From positions 806,001 through 870,000 of the forward strand of contig JBALVX010000001.1 of NCBI GenBank assembly GCA_036961295.1: a stretch of DNA of 64,000 bases. The letters run 5' to 3'. Every line of letters starts with the position of its first letter. Within the stretch, counting starts at the first letter, position 1. Source of the DNA: JAGPUQ01 sp036961295 (lineage in GTDB: Bacteria; Pseudomonadota; Gammaproteobacteria; Pseudomonadales; Porticoccaceae). The position numbers were made by a program, and so were the translations under genes. Below the pieces are notes generated by a model, which searched no databases, had not been told where the DNA came from, and saw nothing but the letters and a program-made list of their open reading frames with translations. Shown one piece after another: positions 56,867 to 64,000 of this stretch.

Positions 56867-58669
56867 TTAGCTATTATCGGTTTTTAACACCGCCAAGAAA
56901 GCCTCTTGAGGGATTTCAACATTACCCACCTGCTTCATGCGTTTTTTCCCGGCTTTTTGTTTTTCCAGCAATTTCTTTTTGCGACTAATATCGCCACCAT
57001 AACATTTTGCGGTTACATTTTTGCGCAAGGCTTTAACCGTGGTACGCGCTATCACGTGGCCACCCAATGCTGCCTGTATAGCCACATCAAACATTTGCCG
57101 AGGAATTAATTCTTTCATTTTGTCGGCAATTTGACGGCCCTTAAACTGAGCGAGGTCACGATGCACAATGGCCGCCAAAGCATCCACCTTGTCGCCATTA
57201 ATTAACACGTCCAGCTTCACTAATGGCGCTTGTTGAAAGTGCTTAAAATGATAATCCAGGGAGGCAAAGCCTCTGCTAACCGATTTCAAACGATCAAAGA
57301 AATCCATTACTACATCGCCCATTGGCAGCTCATAGGTCAGCGAAACCTGCGAACCCGCGAACTGCATGTCTTTCTGCACACCGCGCTTTTCCACACACAG
57401 CCCGATCACACCGCCCAAATAGTCTTTGGGAACCAAAATATTCGCTTCGCAAATCGGCTCACGCATTTCATCAATAGTGCCGGGGTCAGGTAGGCTCGAT
57501 GGATTAGAGATATGATGAATTTTGCCATCCGCGCTAAGAACCTCGTACTCAACTGCGGGGGCGGTGGCGATCAAATCAAGATTGTATTCTCGCTCCAGGC
57601 GTTGCTGAATAATCTCCATATGCAGCATGCCAAGAAAACCGCAGCGAAATCCAAAACCCAGGGCATCCGAGGTTTCGGGTTCGTAGAATAGCGAGGCATC
57701 GTTAAGCGTTAGTCTTTCGAGGGCTTCCCGAAAGGCTTCAAAATCGTCGGCACTAACCGGATACAGGCCCGCATACACTTGCGGATTGACTTTTTCGAAG
57801 CCCGGCAAGGCCGCCACTTCAGGATGTTTAGCGTGCACAAAGGTGTCGCCGACCGGGGCACCGTGAATATCTTTGATGCCGGCTACCACAAAGCCTACTT
57901 CGCCGGCACGCAACACACCCGTTTCCAGGCGCTTGGGAGTAAACACGCCAACGCTATCGGCCACATGACTCTTACCGATGGTTTTTGACATGATTTTATC
58001 TTTCGACGACAACACGCCATTTTTGACGCGAACCAGTGAGACAACACCAAGATAGTTATCAAACCAGGAATCTATAATGAGCGCCTGTAGCGGCGCATCC
58101 AAATCGCCCTCCGGTGCCGGGATATGCAACACCAGCTCTTCGAGAATATCCGCAACGCCAAATCCCGTTTTAGCGCTGCATTGCACCGCGTCCATGGCTT
58201 CAATACCGATAATTTCTTCGATTTCCATGCTCACCCGATCCGGCTCAGCCTGGGGCAAGTCAATTTTGTTCAGTACCGGAATGACTTCCAGGCCCAGAGC
58301 GATAGCGGTGTAACAATTGGCAACCGACTGCGCTTCCACGCCCTGGGCGGCATCGACTACCAGCAGCGCGCCCTCGCAGGCCGCTAGCGAACGTGAGACT
58401 TCATAGGAGAAATCCACGTGCCCCGGGGTATCAATAAAATTAAGTTGGTAGGTTTGCCCATCTTTAGCGTGGTAATCCAGCGTCACACTTTGGGCTTTAA
58501 TGGTAATGCCGCGCTCCCGCTCGATGTCCATCGAGTCGAGCACTTGCTCACTCATTTCACGCTCGCTAAGCCCACCGCACAACTGAATAAAACGGTCGGC
58601 CAGCGTTGATTTGCCGTGATCGATATGAGCGATGATAGAAAAGTTACGGATATTACTTAGATCGGGCAC
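56867..58669 (-). CDS. lepA: Elongation factor 4 (LepA)
   Basis: At 600 residues this is the standard length. The G domain has [25 protein letters not shown] and NKIDL, followed by domains II, III and V and the LepA-specific C-terminal domain with [16 protein letters not shown] chose GTG at 58669 (then [20 protein letters not shown]); a longer reading upstream to 58783 adds 38 residues without resemblance to any LepA. The GTPase back-translocates stalled ribosomes. It follows mucD in the operon. Confidence 0.97.
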   Translation of the reverse strand: MPDLSNIRNFSIIAHIDHGKSTLADRFIQLCGGLSEREMSEQVLDSMDIERERGITIKAQSVTLDYHAKDGQTYQLNFIDTPGHVDFSYEVSRSLAACEGALLVVDAAQGVEAQSVANCYTAIALGLEVIPVLNKIDLPQAEPDRVSMEIEEIIGIEAMDAVQCSAKTGFGVADILEELVLHIPAPEGDLDAPLQALIIDSWFDNYLGVVSLVRVKNGVLSSKDKIMSKTIGKSHVADSVGVFTPKRLETGVLRAGEVGFVVAGIKDIHGAPVGDTFVHAKHPEVAALPGFEKVNPQVYAGLYPVSADDFEAFREALERLTLNDASLFYEPETSDALGFGFRCGFLGMLHMEIIQQRLEREYNLDLIATAPAVEYEVLSADGKIHHISNPSSLPDPGTIDEMREPICEANILVPKDYLGGVIGLCVEKRGVQKDMQFAGSQVSLTYELPMGDVVMDFFDRLKSVSRGFASLDYHFKHFQQAPLVKLDVLINGDKVDALAAIVHRDLAQFKGRQIADKMKELIPRQMFDVAIQAALGGHVIARTTVKALRKNVTAKCYGGDISRKKKLLEKQKAGKKRMKQVGNVEIPQEAFLAVLKTDNS

Positions 58670-58885
58670 GTCGTCACTCGATGAGCTCCAACTCGGGACC
58701 CGAGCGGGAGATGGGGATTGGAAGGTAAATGCGGCACGCAGTTTAGCGCATTTGCCCTTCCCGCACCACGAATCCCGTACCACAACACCCGCGCCACGAG
58801 ATCCCTACCTCAAGATCCCTATCTAGAAATCAAAGACCTTACAAAACTTAAGCCGTCCTTAAACTAGAGTACAGCGGAGTGCCTC

Positions 58886-58915
58886 GATACCCCGCGACCG
58901 GATACCCCACGACCG
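58886..58915. repeat. 15-bp tandem duplication upstream of lepA
   Basis: GATACCCCGCGACCG and GATACCCCACGACCG, one mismatch apart, lie back to back between mucD and lepA. Confidence 0.85.
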
Positions 58916-58931
58916 AGAGTGCGACCTGATA

Positions 58932-60359
58932 TTAGTCTAACTCTATGGTTCGGAAAATAGAACGCCCGCGACGGAAAAACCGCAAAGCCACTGGCGTGTT
59001 ACTGGGCAATTTTTCCAGGACCTGATCGTAATCACTTAGGTTATTGATCACCTGATAGCCGAGCTGAACTAGCACATCGCCCGGTTGCAGACCCGCCCTC
59101 TCCGCTGGCGTCTCGGGCAATACCGTACGCACCATAACGCCGCCCGGCAAACGCCAGTTATCCTTGATTCGTTCTTCTATTTCAACCACTTCCAGACCCA
59201 GGCGATCTTGATCAGCCTGTGCACTGGTGCTGTCTTCGTCCCCTGGCCGTACGTCGACCTTAACGCTCACCTCGCGGCGCTGACCGTTGCGAATTAAAGT
59301 ACCAGCTACCGTTGTGCCCGGTTTAATCAAACCGACCGTGTGGGGTAAATCACTGGCGTCAACGATGCTGCGACCATTCAACTTAATCACCACATCGCCA
59401 GGCTTCATACCGGCTTTGTCAGCTGGACTATTTTCTTCCACCTGGGCAATTAACGCGCCCTGGGGTTTACTTAAACCTAATGATTTCGCCAGATCTTTAT
59501 CCACATCCTGAATATAAACACCCAGCCAGCCGCGCTCGACACGACCCTTGTCTTTAAGTTGGTCCACCACTTCAAGTGCTACGCTAACCGGGATAGCAAA
59601 CGACAGGCCAATCGAACCCCCAGAACGGGTGTAAATTTGTGAGTTAATCCCCACCACTTCACCCTTAAGGTTGAACAGTGGCCCGCCGGAATTACCCGGA
59701 TTAATAGCCACATCGGTCTGAATAAAAGGCACATAATCTTCACCGCGTTCAGTGGGAATACTGCGGCCGATGGCACTGACAATACCCGCACTCGCTGAAT
59801 AATCGAGGCCAAAAGGAGACCCAATCGCCACTACCCATTCACCGACACGAAGATCATCGGACTTGGCAAATTTCACACTGGGTAAGTCCTCCGCATCAAC
59901 CTTTAATAAGGCCAAATCTGAGCGTCGATCAACGCCGACAACCTCGGCGGCGAATTCCTGCCGGTCATTGAGCCGCACCTGAATTTCGTCAGCACCGTCG
60001 ACCACATGGTTATTAGTGAGAATATAACCATCCTGAGAAATAATAAAACCCGAACCAATGGCCTGAGATTTACGTTCTGGAGATGGCCTTTGTTGGAAAA
60101 AGTCCCGGAAAATATCCGGCATATTAGGTGGCAATTCTTGTCGCCGTAAATTGCTGGACACCTTATCAATGGTATTAATTTTTACTACAGCAGGAGAATT
60201 TTTTTCTATCAAATCAGTAAAATCTGGTAGCCCCGCCGCTACGCTCAGAGCGGGCATAATTAACGCTGCCGCCACTAACAAAGCACCTAATACACCAGCC
60301 GATCTCAAACGTTTATTTTTTACCAAATCCGTAGATAGATTAAATTGGCAGAAATTCAT
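58932..60359 (-). CDS. mucD: Periplasmic serine protease, DegP/MucD type
   Basis: The 475-residue protein has a signal peptide (about residues 1-41, ending SVAAG), the trypsin-like domain with His in TNNHVVDGA, Asp in RRSDLALLK, and Ser in NPGNSGGPLF, and two PDZ domains (about 270-360 and 380-470). It degrades misfolded periplasmic proteins. Its position after rseC, with rpoE upstream, matches mucD of Pseudomonas rather than the free degP of enterobacteria. It starts with ATG after GGGGAG. Confidence 0.96.
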   Translation of the reverse strand: MNFCQFNLSTDLVKNKRLRSAGVLGALLVAAALIMPALSVAAGLPDFTDLIEKNSPAVVKINTIDKVSSNLRRQELPPNMPDIFRDFFQQRPSPERKSQAIGSGFIISQDGYILTNNHVVDGADEIQVRLNDRQEFAAEVVGVDRRSDLALLKVDAEDLPSVKFAKSDDLRVGEWVVAIGSPFGLDYSASAGIVSAIGRSIPTERGEDYVPFIQTDVAINPGNSGGPLFNLKGEVVGINSQIYTRSGGSIGLSFAIPVSVALEVVDQLKDKGRVERGWLGVYIQDVDKDLAKSLGLSKPQGALIAQVEENSPADKAGMKPGDVVIKLNGRSIVDASDLPHTVGLIKPGTTVAGTLIRNGQRREVSVKVDVRPGDEDSTSAQADQDRLGLEVVEIEERIKDNWRLPGGVMVRTVLPETPAERAGLQPGDVLVQLGYQVINNLSDYDQVLEKLPSNTPVALRFFRRGRSIFRTIELD

Positions 60360-60374
60360 TAAACACTCCCCTCT

Positions 60375-60438
60375 TGATCTAAATCTAAACTGACCTAAAC
60401 CTAAGTTGACCTAAACCTGAGCCAAGCTAAACCTGGCA
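60375..60438. repeat. 16-bp repeat, four copies, between rseC and mucD
   Basis: Units at 60375, 60391, 60407 and 60423 share TGACCTAAACCTaAGT with two to six changes. They fill most of the gap between the rseC stop (60449) and the mucD start (60359). Confidence 0.88.
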
Positions 60439-60448
60439 CTAAACTGAG

Positions 60449-60973
60449 TTACCGAACCGCTAGTATTTGCGATTGCGCGCCGTCACTCTCTATTATCTTC
60501 GGCTGAATACGCTCATTACCCGCCAACAGACCTGATAGCACACGCACCAACCAGGCGCCAAGCAATAAACCACCGAAACCAAAAGCCATCGCCGCTAACT
60601 CTTGCCGCAGCCGCGCAGCCTCTAATAATTGCTGGTTCAGCTCAACTGAATCGGCATCGACAGCAAACATCTGGTGCCCAGTCCAGGCTGACAACAACAT
60701 TGCCGACAAGGGCAGGATATAAACCAGCAACGAGCCCCGCACCACCACGTCTTCGGGAATACCGATTTCCACCATTTCACCAAGCTGGTAATCCGTGAGT
60801 GGCCGCTCGCCTGGCAACACCCGCAAGCGCAGAGTTTTTCCAGATAAGCGCGCCAGCAAACGCTGCCCACAGCCTTTTTCAGCAACGCAAGCACCGCAGG
60901 TGGAGCGTTGCACCGCTTCCACCCACAGGGCACCATCGGCAATTGCAGTAATCTGCGCGCTCTCAACAATCAC
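60449..60973 (-). CDS. rseC: RseC/MucC family regulator of sigma-E
   Basis: This 174-residue membrane protein has an N-terminal Cys-rich part (STCGACVAEKGCGQR), a middle beta-type segment, and two hydrophobic helices (about residues 80-96 and 125-149). Members tune sigma-E activity with RseA and RseB; their chemistry is not settled. It starts on GTG with GTGA overlap with rseB. It lies between rseB and mucD, as mucC does in Pseudomonas. Confidence 0.93.
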   Translation of the reverse strand: MIVESAQITAIADGALWVEAVQRSTCGACVAEKGCGQRLLARLSGKTLRLRVLPGERPLTDYQLGEMVEIGIPEDVVVRGSLLVYILPLSAMLLSAWTGHQMFAVDADSVELNQQLLEAARLRQELAAMAFGFGGLLLGAWLVRVLSGLLAGNERIQPKIIESDGAQSQILAVR

Positions 60974-62127
60974 TGGGCCATATCTCCGTGGTCGGGCTCA
61001 CTATGAAGTACCACCGCCTCGGCTACCAGGCGCGCAGTTTGCATCGGCAGCTCGCCGACCACACAAATGGTATAGCGTTTTTCGTCTTTTATTGACTTGG
61101 CCATATAGGCCACCGTCGCCCCGCGACGGGCCTCTATATTGCTGCCTTGCAAAGTATTATCTGGGTCGATAAATACCGAAAATGCGCTTATGCCGTCGGT
61201 ATACATCATTTCCTGAGCACCCCTTGCAGCATCGGTAGAAAAGTCAGCAAGTACAAAACCTGGCGGCACCCACGCCACTTGCCAAGACGCTTCTATAGTT
61301 GAGGCAATAGTCGAAGCACTAGCAGGGGCATTAGTCGAGGTACTAATCGGAGTAATGGCCGGGTCAGGCGAATCGTGGACCTTGCTTGCCTGTTGATCTT
61401 TCACTTGCCCCGCAAACCCACAAGGCGATAAGTCAGCCCGCGCCACGATGTGTTGTCCCGTCTTCGGCTGTAAGGCGGATTCATCGATGACCGCACCGAT
61501 ATCGATGGCAGTAAACTGGAAGCGCTCCATGATATTACCCTTCCTGTTAATCAACATCGATTGCAATAACAGGCCGGTTTTTTTGTCCAGCGAGAGTAGA
61601 TGTCCGTAGCGGTAACGATCCTTTGGTTGCAGAAAAACCTGCACCACTTTACGCCCGGCAACTCGGTTATTACCGCGAATCGAGTAATCATAATAATCTT
61701 CGAGATGAGCATGGCCTTGCTCGGGGTCCAGCCCCGCCCCCGGCAATACTTCACCTTTTATCAACAGGTCACTGACTCGCTCGCAATCCACCGGGTTACC
61801 TTGTCGAATAATTTCGTGGCGAGGCCCATCCAAATATTCAAGGCGCTCAACTTCGAGGCCATTACGCACCGTATGAATAATTTTCACCGAGCGCATAACA
61901 CCACTTTGCTCATAGGTCGCCGTGCCCACATAACTCAGGTTGCGAGCCGACATCGCCATTTTTTTAAGCATGGTTTGGGTGGAGGATAACGAGTCCATAG
62001 CCTGCACGGGCATGACAACACATCCCAGGGCAAGTACCGCGCCCACAGTAACAAGAAAGCCGCCCAACGAGGCGGCTAAACTATGAGCTTGGTTAAAGCA
62101 TTTTAATAATATTGTGTGACGCGCCAT
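60970..62127 (-). CDS. rseB: Sigma-E regulatory protein RseB/MucB
   Basis: This 385-residue periplasmic protein has a signal peptide (about 1-45) and two RseB domains. The first has MKKMAMSARNLSYVGTATYEQSGVMRSVKI, the second follows a variable linker. It binds RseA's periplasmic part and protects it from proteolysis until envelope stress is sensed. The linker around residues 258-278 is a run of Ser/Thr/Ala from a 12-bp repeat (61295-61354). Its 3' end overlaps rseC by four bases. Confidence 0.95.
   Translation of the reverse strand: MARHTILLKCFNQAHSLAASLGGFLVTVGAVLALGCVVMPVQAMDSLSSTQTMLKKMAMSARNLSYVGTATYEQSGVMRSVKIIHTVRNGLEVERLEYLDGPRHEIIRQGNPVDCERVSDLLIKGEVLPGAGLDPEQGHAHLEDYYDYSIRGNNRVAGRKVVQVFLQPKDRYRYGHLLSLDKKTGLLLQSMLINRKGNIMERFQFTAIDIGAVIDESALQPKTGQHIVARADLSPCGFAGQVKDQQASKVHDSPDPAITPISTSTNAPASASTIASTIEASWQVAWVPPGFVLADFSTDAARGAQEMMYTDGISAFSVFIDPDNTLQGSNIEARRGATVAYMAKSIKDEKRYTICVVGELPMQTARLVAEAVVLHSEPDHGDMAQ
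61295..61354. repeat. 12-bp repeat, five copies, in the RseB linker
   Basis: Five 12-base units from 61295, with a consensus near ATAGTCGAGGCA, encode Ser/Thr/Ala/Ile blocks such as STIA and STIE. Frame is preserved. Confidence 0.8.
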
Positions 62128-62247
62128 AAGCCGAGATTAAACCATTAAACGTGATAGATCATTATTATTTATCACCATCGCTCGCCAATCCAGTATGTAA
62201 TGGCCGTATTTACCAAAAACCTTTAATTACCCCGGATCTTGACCGTC

Positions 62248-62973
62248 CTACTTCTGCTCAACACTTTGAGGAATGCGCGCAAACGGCAACATCCCCTGAT
62301 GGTTAGATAAGGAAATTCGCTCCGTATGACGCAACATGCGATCCTCGACATAAGCTCGTAATGCGCGTTCCTGAAACTGGCGTATCTGCGCTTCGGTCGC
62401 GCTCTCGGTAACGCCGGCGGCGTATTGAGGGTTTACATTTTGGCCAGAATCGACACTCACCGTCCGCGCACTTACCTGAGGTAGGTCAAACCCTCTCGGC
62501 AACTGGAATTGGGGGGTTTCCGGGAACATCGAGCCAGCGTTATCGAACCCGGCGGTGTTATTGGCAGCGTTAGGGGTAGTCGCAGCCGTTTGCACTGCCG
62601 AGGTGCCCGCGCCGGGTATCATGCCGGGAATATCAATACCTACCAGAGGGGCCGCATATTGCACGCCCAGTACCGTAAACATTGCCACCGATGCGGCGAT
62701 CGCAACTCGGCCCAAAGGACCAGCAAGTAGACGTCTTCGGGGTCGCGCCTCGATGTCAATCGCCGAGCGAATACGACTCGATAAATCCACCATTTTACCG
62801 GGTAATTCGTCGCGCATCGCCGATGACGCCAAATGATAGCGATACCATTTGCGCTTTAATTCAGCATCCGCCGCTATTTCTTTAAGAGTGCGACGGGCCT
62901 CAAAATCACCGGCTTCGCCATCCATCAATGCCGATATTTTTGCCCTTATGTCTTCTCTCACGTCTTCACTCAT
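62248..62973 (-). CDS. rseA: Anti-sigma factor RseA/MucA
   Basis: The protein (about 241 residues) has the N-terminal sigma-binding domain MSEDVREDIRAKISALMDGE and WYRYHLASSAMRDE. One membrane helix (RVAIAASVAMFTVLGVQYAA, about residues 91-110) and a periplasmic tail follow. It holds RpoE at the membrane and releases it on regulated proteolysis. An ATG at 63000 would add nine residues without family match. It lies between rpoE and rseB. Confidence 0.95.
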   Translation of the reverse strand: MSEDVREDIRAKISALMDGEAGDFEARRTLKEIAADAELKRKWYRYHLASSAMRDELPGKMVDLSSRIRSAIDIEARPRRRLLAGPLGRVAIAASVAMFTVLGVQYAAPLVGIDIPGMIPGAGTSAVQTAATTPNAANNTAGFDNAGSMFPETPQFQLPRGFDLPQVSARTVSVDSGQNVNPQYAAGVTESATEAQIRQFQERALRAYVEDRMLRHTERISLSNHQGMLPFARIPQSVEQK

Positions 62974-63084
62974 CGCGCTATTAACCCCGTAACTGATCAT
63001 TCATATTTAAACTATTACGCGCATCAGACCTATGTAAACCAAAAAGGTTCCGATTCCCGCGGAACAAAGCTCTGTAGTCCCACG

Positions 63085-63681
63085 CTAGCGCATATTGCCG
63101 CCCATTAAGGCAGTAATTTTTTGATCCATCGCTTCCCTGGCCCGAAAAATCCGCGAGCGCACGGTACCCACAGGACACTCCATAATTGCCGCAATGTCTT
63201 CATAGCTGAGACCCTCAAACTCGCGCAAGGTTACCGCCGTGCGTAAATCTTCGGGTAAATTTTTTAATGCCTCGTTAACCACTTCCTGAAGCTCGTCTCG
63301 AAACGCCAAATTCTCGGGACTATCGTTGTCCTTAAGTCGATCGCTACCGGAATAATATTCCGCATCGGCAATATCAACATCAGACTGAGGTGGGCGACGC
63401 TTGCGTGACACCAGAACATTTTTTGCGGTATTAACGGCGATACGATATAACCAGGTATAAAATTGGCTATCGCCACGAAACTTACCCAGTGCGCGATACG
63501 CCTTGATAAAAGATTCCTGTACTACGTCATCCACTTCCGATTGGTCGTGAATATAGCGCGCCACAATGGCGTGCACCTTGTGCTGATATTTCAGCACCAG
63601 TAGATCAAATGCGGTCTTATCGCCTTTCTGTACGCGCTTAACCAATTGCTGGTCCGTCGCTGGCTCACCCTGGGCCTTCAC
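63085..63681 (-). CDS. rpoE: RNA polymerase sigma-E factor (RpoE/AlgU)
   Basis: This 198-residue ECF sigma factor has region 2 ([21 protein letters not shown] and [10 protein letters not shown], with [15 protein letters not shown]) and region 4 ([36 protein letters not shown]). The sequence tracks AlgU of Pseudomonas. It directs transcription of envelope-stress genes. I chose GTG at 63681, five bases after GGAGAG; a GTG at 63693 is also in frame. It is divergent from nadB, as in E. coli and Pseudomonas. Confidence 0.97.
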   Translation of the reverse strand: MKAQGEPATDQQLVKRVQKGDKTAFDLLVLKYQHKVHAIVARYIHDQSEVDDVVQESFIKAYRALGKFRGDSQFYTWLYRIAVNTAKNVLVSRKRRPPQSDVDIADAEYYSGSDRLKDNDSPENLAFRDELQEVVNEALKNLPEDLRTAVTLREFEGLSYEDIAAIMECPVGTVRSRIFRAREAMDQKITALMGGNMR

Positions 63682-63800
63682 ATAACTCTCCACTACCGAT
63701 GATTATTGCGCCCCTCCCTGTGACGAATCTTCCGCCGCAGCATAAGGCTTTTAACAATGCTATATTATCATGCTATCGAGCAATCAAAACCTCAGTTTTT

Positions 63801-64000
63801 ATGACAAAAAATTTCTATCACGACGTTCTGGTTATCGGCAGCGGCGCTGCTGGTATGTCAATCGCATTACAGTTGGCCAGCAATTATCGAGTCGCCCTGC
63901 TCAGTAAAGATGTCCTGCAAACCGGTTCTACCCGCTATGCCCAGGGCGGCATTGCCAGCGTATTCGACGCCAACGACAGTATTGACGCCCATGCCGAAGA
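63801..64000 (+). CDS. nadB: L-aspartate oxidase, N-terminal part (cut by window edge)
   Basis: The reading frame begins with ATG at 63801 and runs off the right edge. The visible 66 residues contain the FAD-binding GSGAAGMS, the segment [13 protein letters not shown], and then DSIDAHAED. This matches NadB, the FAD enzyme that makes iminoaspartate in NAD synthesis. The gene is divergent from rpoE, the conserved neighbour. Confidence 0.95.
   Translation, partial: MTKNFYHDVLVIGSGAAGMSIALQLASNYRVALLSKDVLQTGSTRYAQGGIASVFDANDSIDAHAE

Noticed and set aside
58670..58783. 38-residue N-terminal extension of lepA
   Set aside because: It does not resemble any LepA N-terminus. The GTG at 58669 gives the standard 600-residue length.

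Overview
The window reads as chromosomal DNA of a gammaproteobacterium close to the Pseudomonas/Cellvibrio branch, probably marine. This is inferred from gene order, not from a database match. Two blocks support it: infC-rpmI-rplT-pheS-pheT-ihfA-merR-tRNA-Pro, and nadB/rpoE-rseA-rseB-rseC-mucD-lepA-lepB-DUF4845-rnc-era-recO, the order found around algU in Pseudomonas. Base composition is moderate and almost all the sequence is coding. There is no rRNA, CRISPR array, prophage or insertion sequence.

Layout. 1-2175: a truncated thiolase-like gene, a methyltransferase and a small AT-rich membrane protein. 2241-10509: the translation block on the minus strand between tRNA-Pro and tRNA-Val, with infC starting on AUU. 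10764-16903: a divergent cluster of poorly known genes, with two lipocalin-like (CrtC/AttH-type) proteins, a tyrosine-phosphatase-like enzyme, an orphan helical protein and two tandem APH-type kinases. 16997-25784: a ferritin-like protein, a second-type EF-G, pepN, DUF2797, DUF1315, a rhomboid protease and NAD kinase. 25910-34694: metabolic and accessory genes (TauD-type dioxygenase, LeuB-like dehydrogenase, SDR, universal stress protein, SulP transporter, a third APH-type kinase, luciferase-like oxidoreductase, quinone reductase). 34872-40676: a complete tripartite RND efflux operon. 40701-47926: M18 aminopeptidase, a 3-hydroxyisobutyrate-dehydrogenase-like enzyme, uppP, tsaB, a histone-H1-like Lys/Ala protein, hemH and adk. 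48113-52306: mazG, relA and cysM. 52527-63681: acpS, recO, era, rnc, DUF4845, lepB, lepA and the sigma-E envelope-stress operon. 63801 onward: the start of nadB.

The most unusual signal is not a gene family. Short imperfect tandem repeats (units of 7-24 bp, 2-7 copies) occur again and again at gene boundaries and inside tolerant protein segments. Many overlap or directly follow a stop codon (second APH-type kinase, universal stress protein, third APH-type kinase, cysM, nadK, M18 peptidase, hydroxyisobutyrate-dehydrogenase-like gene). Inside genes the unit is a multiple of three (9, 12, 15, 18, 24 bp in housekeeping genes such as recO, era, tsaB, pepN, hemH, rseB and mazG). Between genes it is mostly not (7, 11, 13, 14, 16, 23 bp). 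This looks like a mutational process that continually makes short duplications, filtered by reading frame. The second lead is the divergent cluster at 10764-16903, which pairs two kinase-fold proteins with a phosphatase and two lipid-binding-like proteins and has no function I can name.
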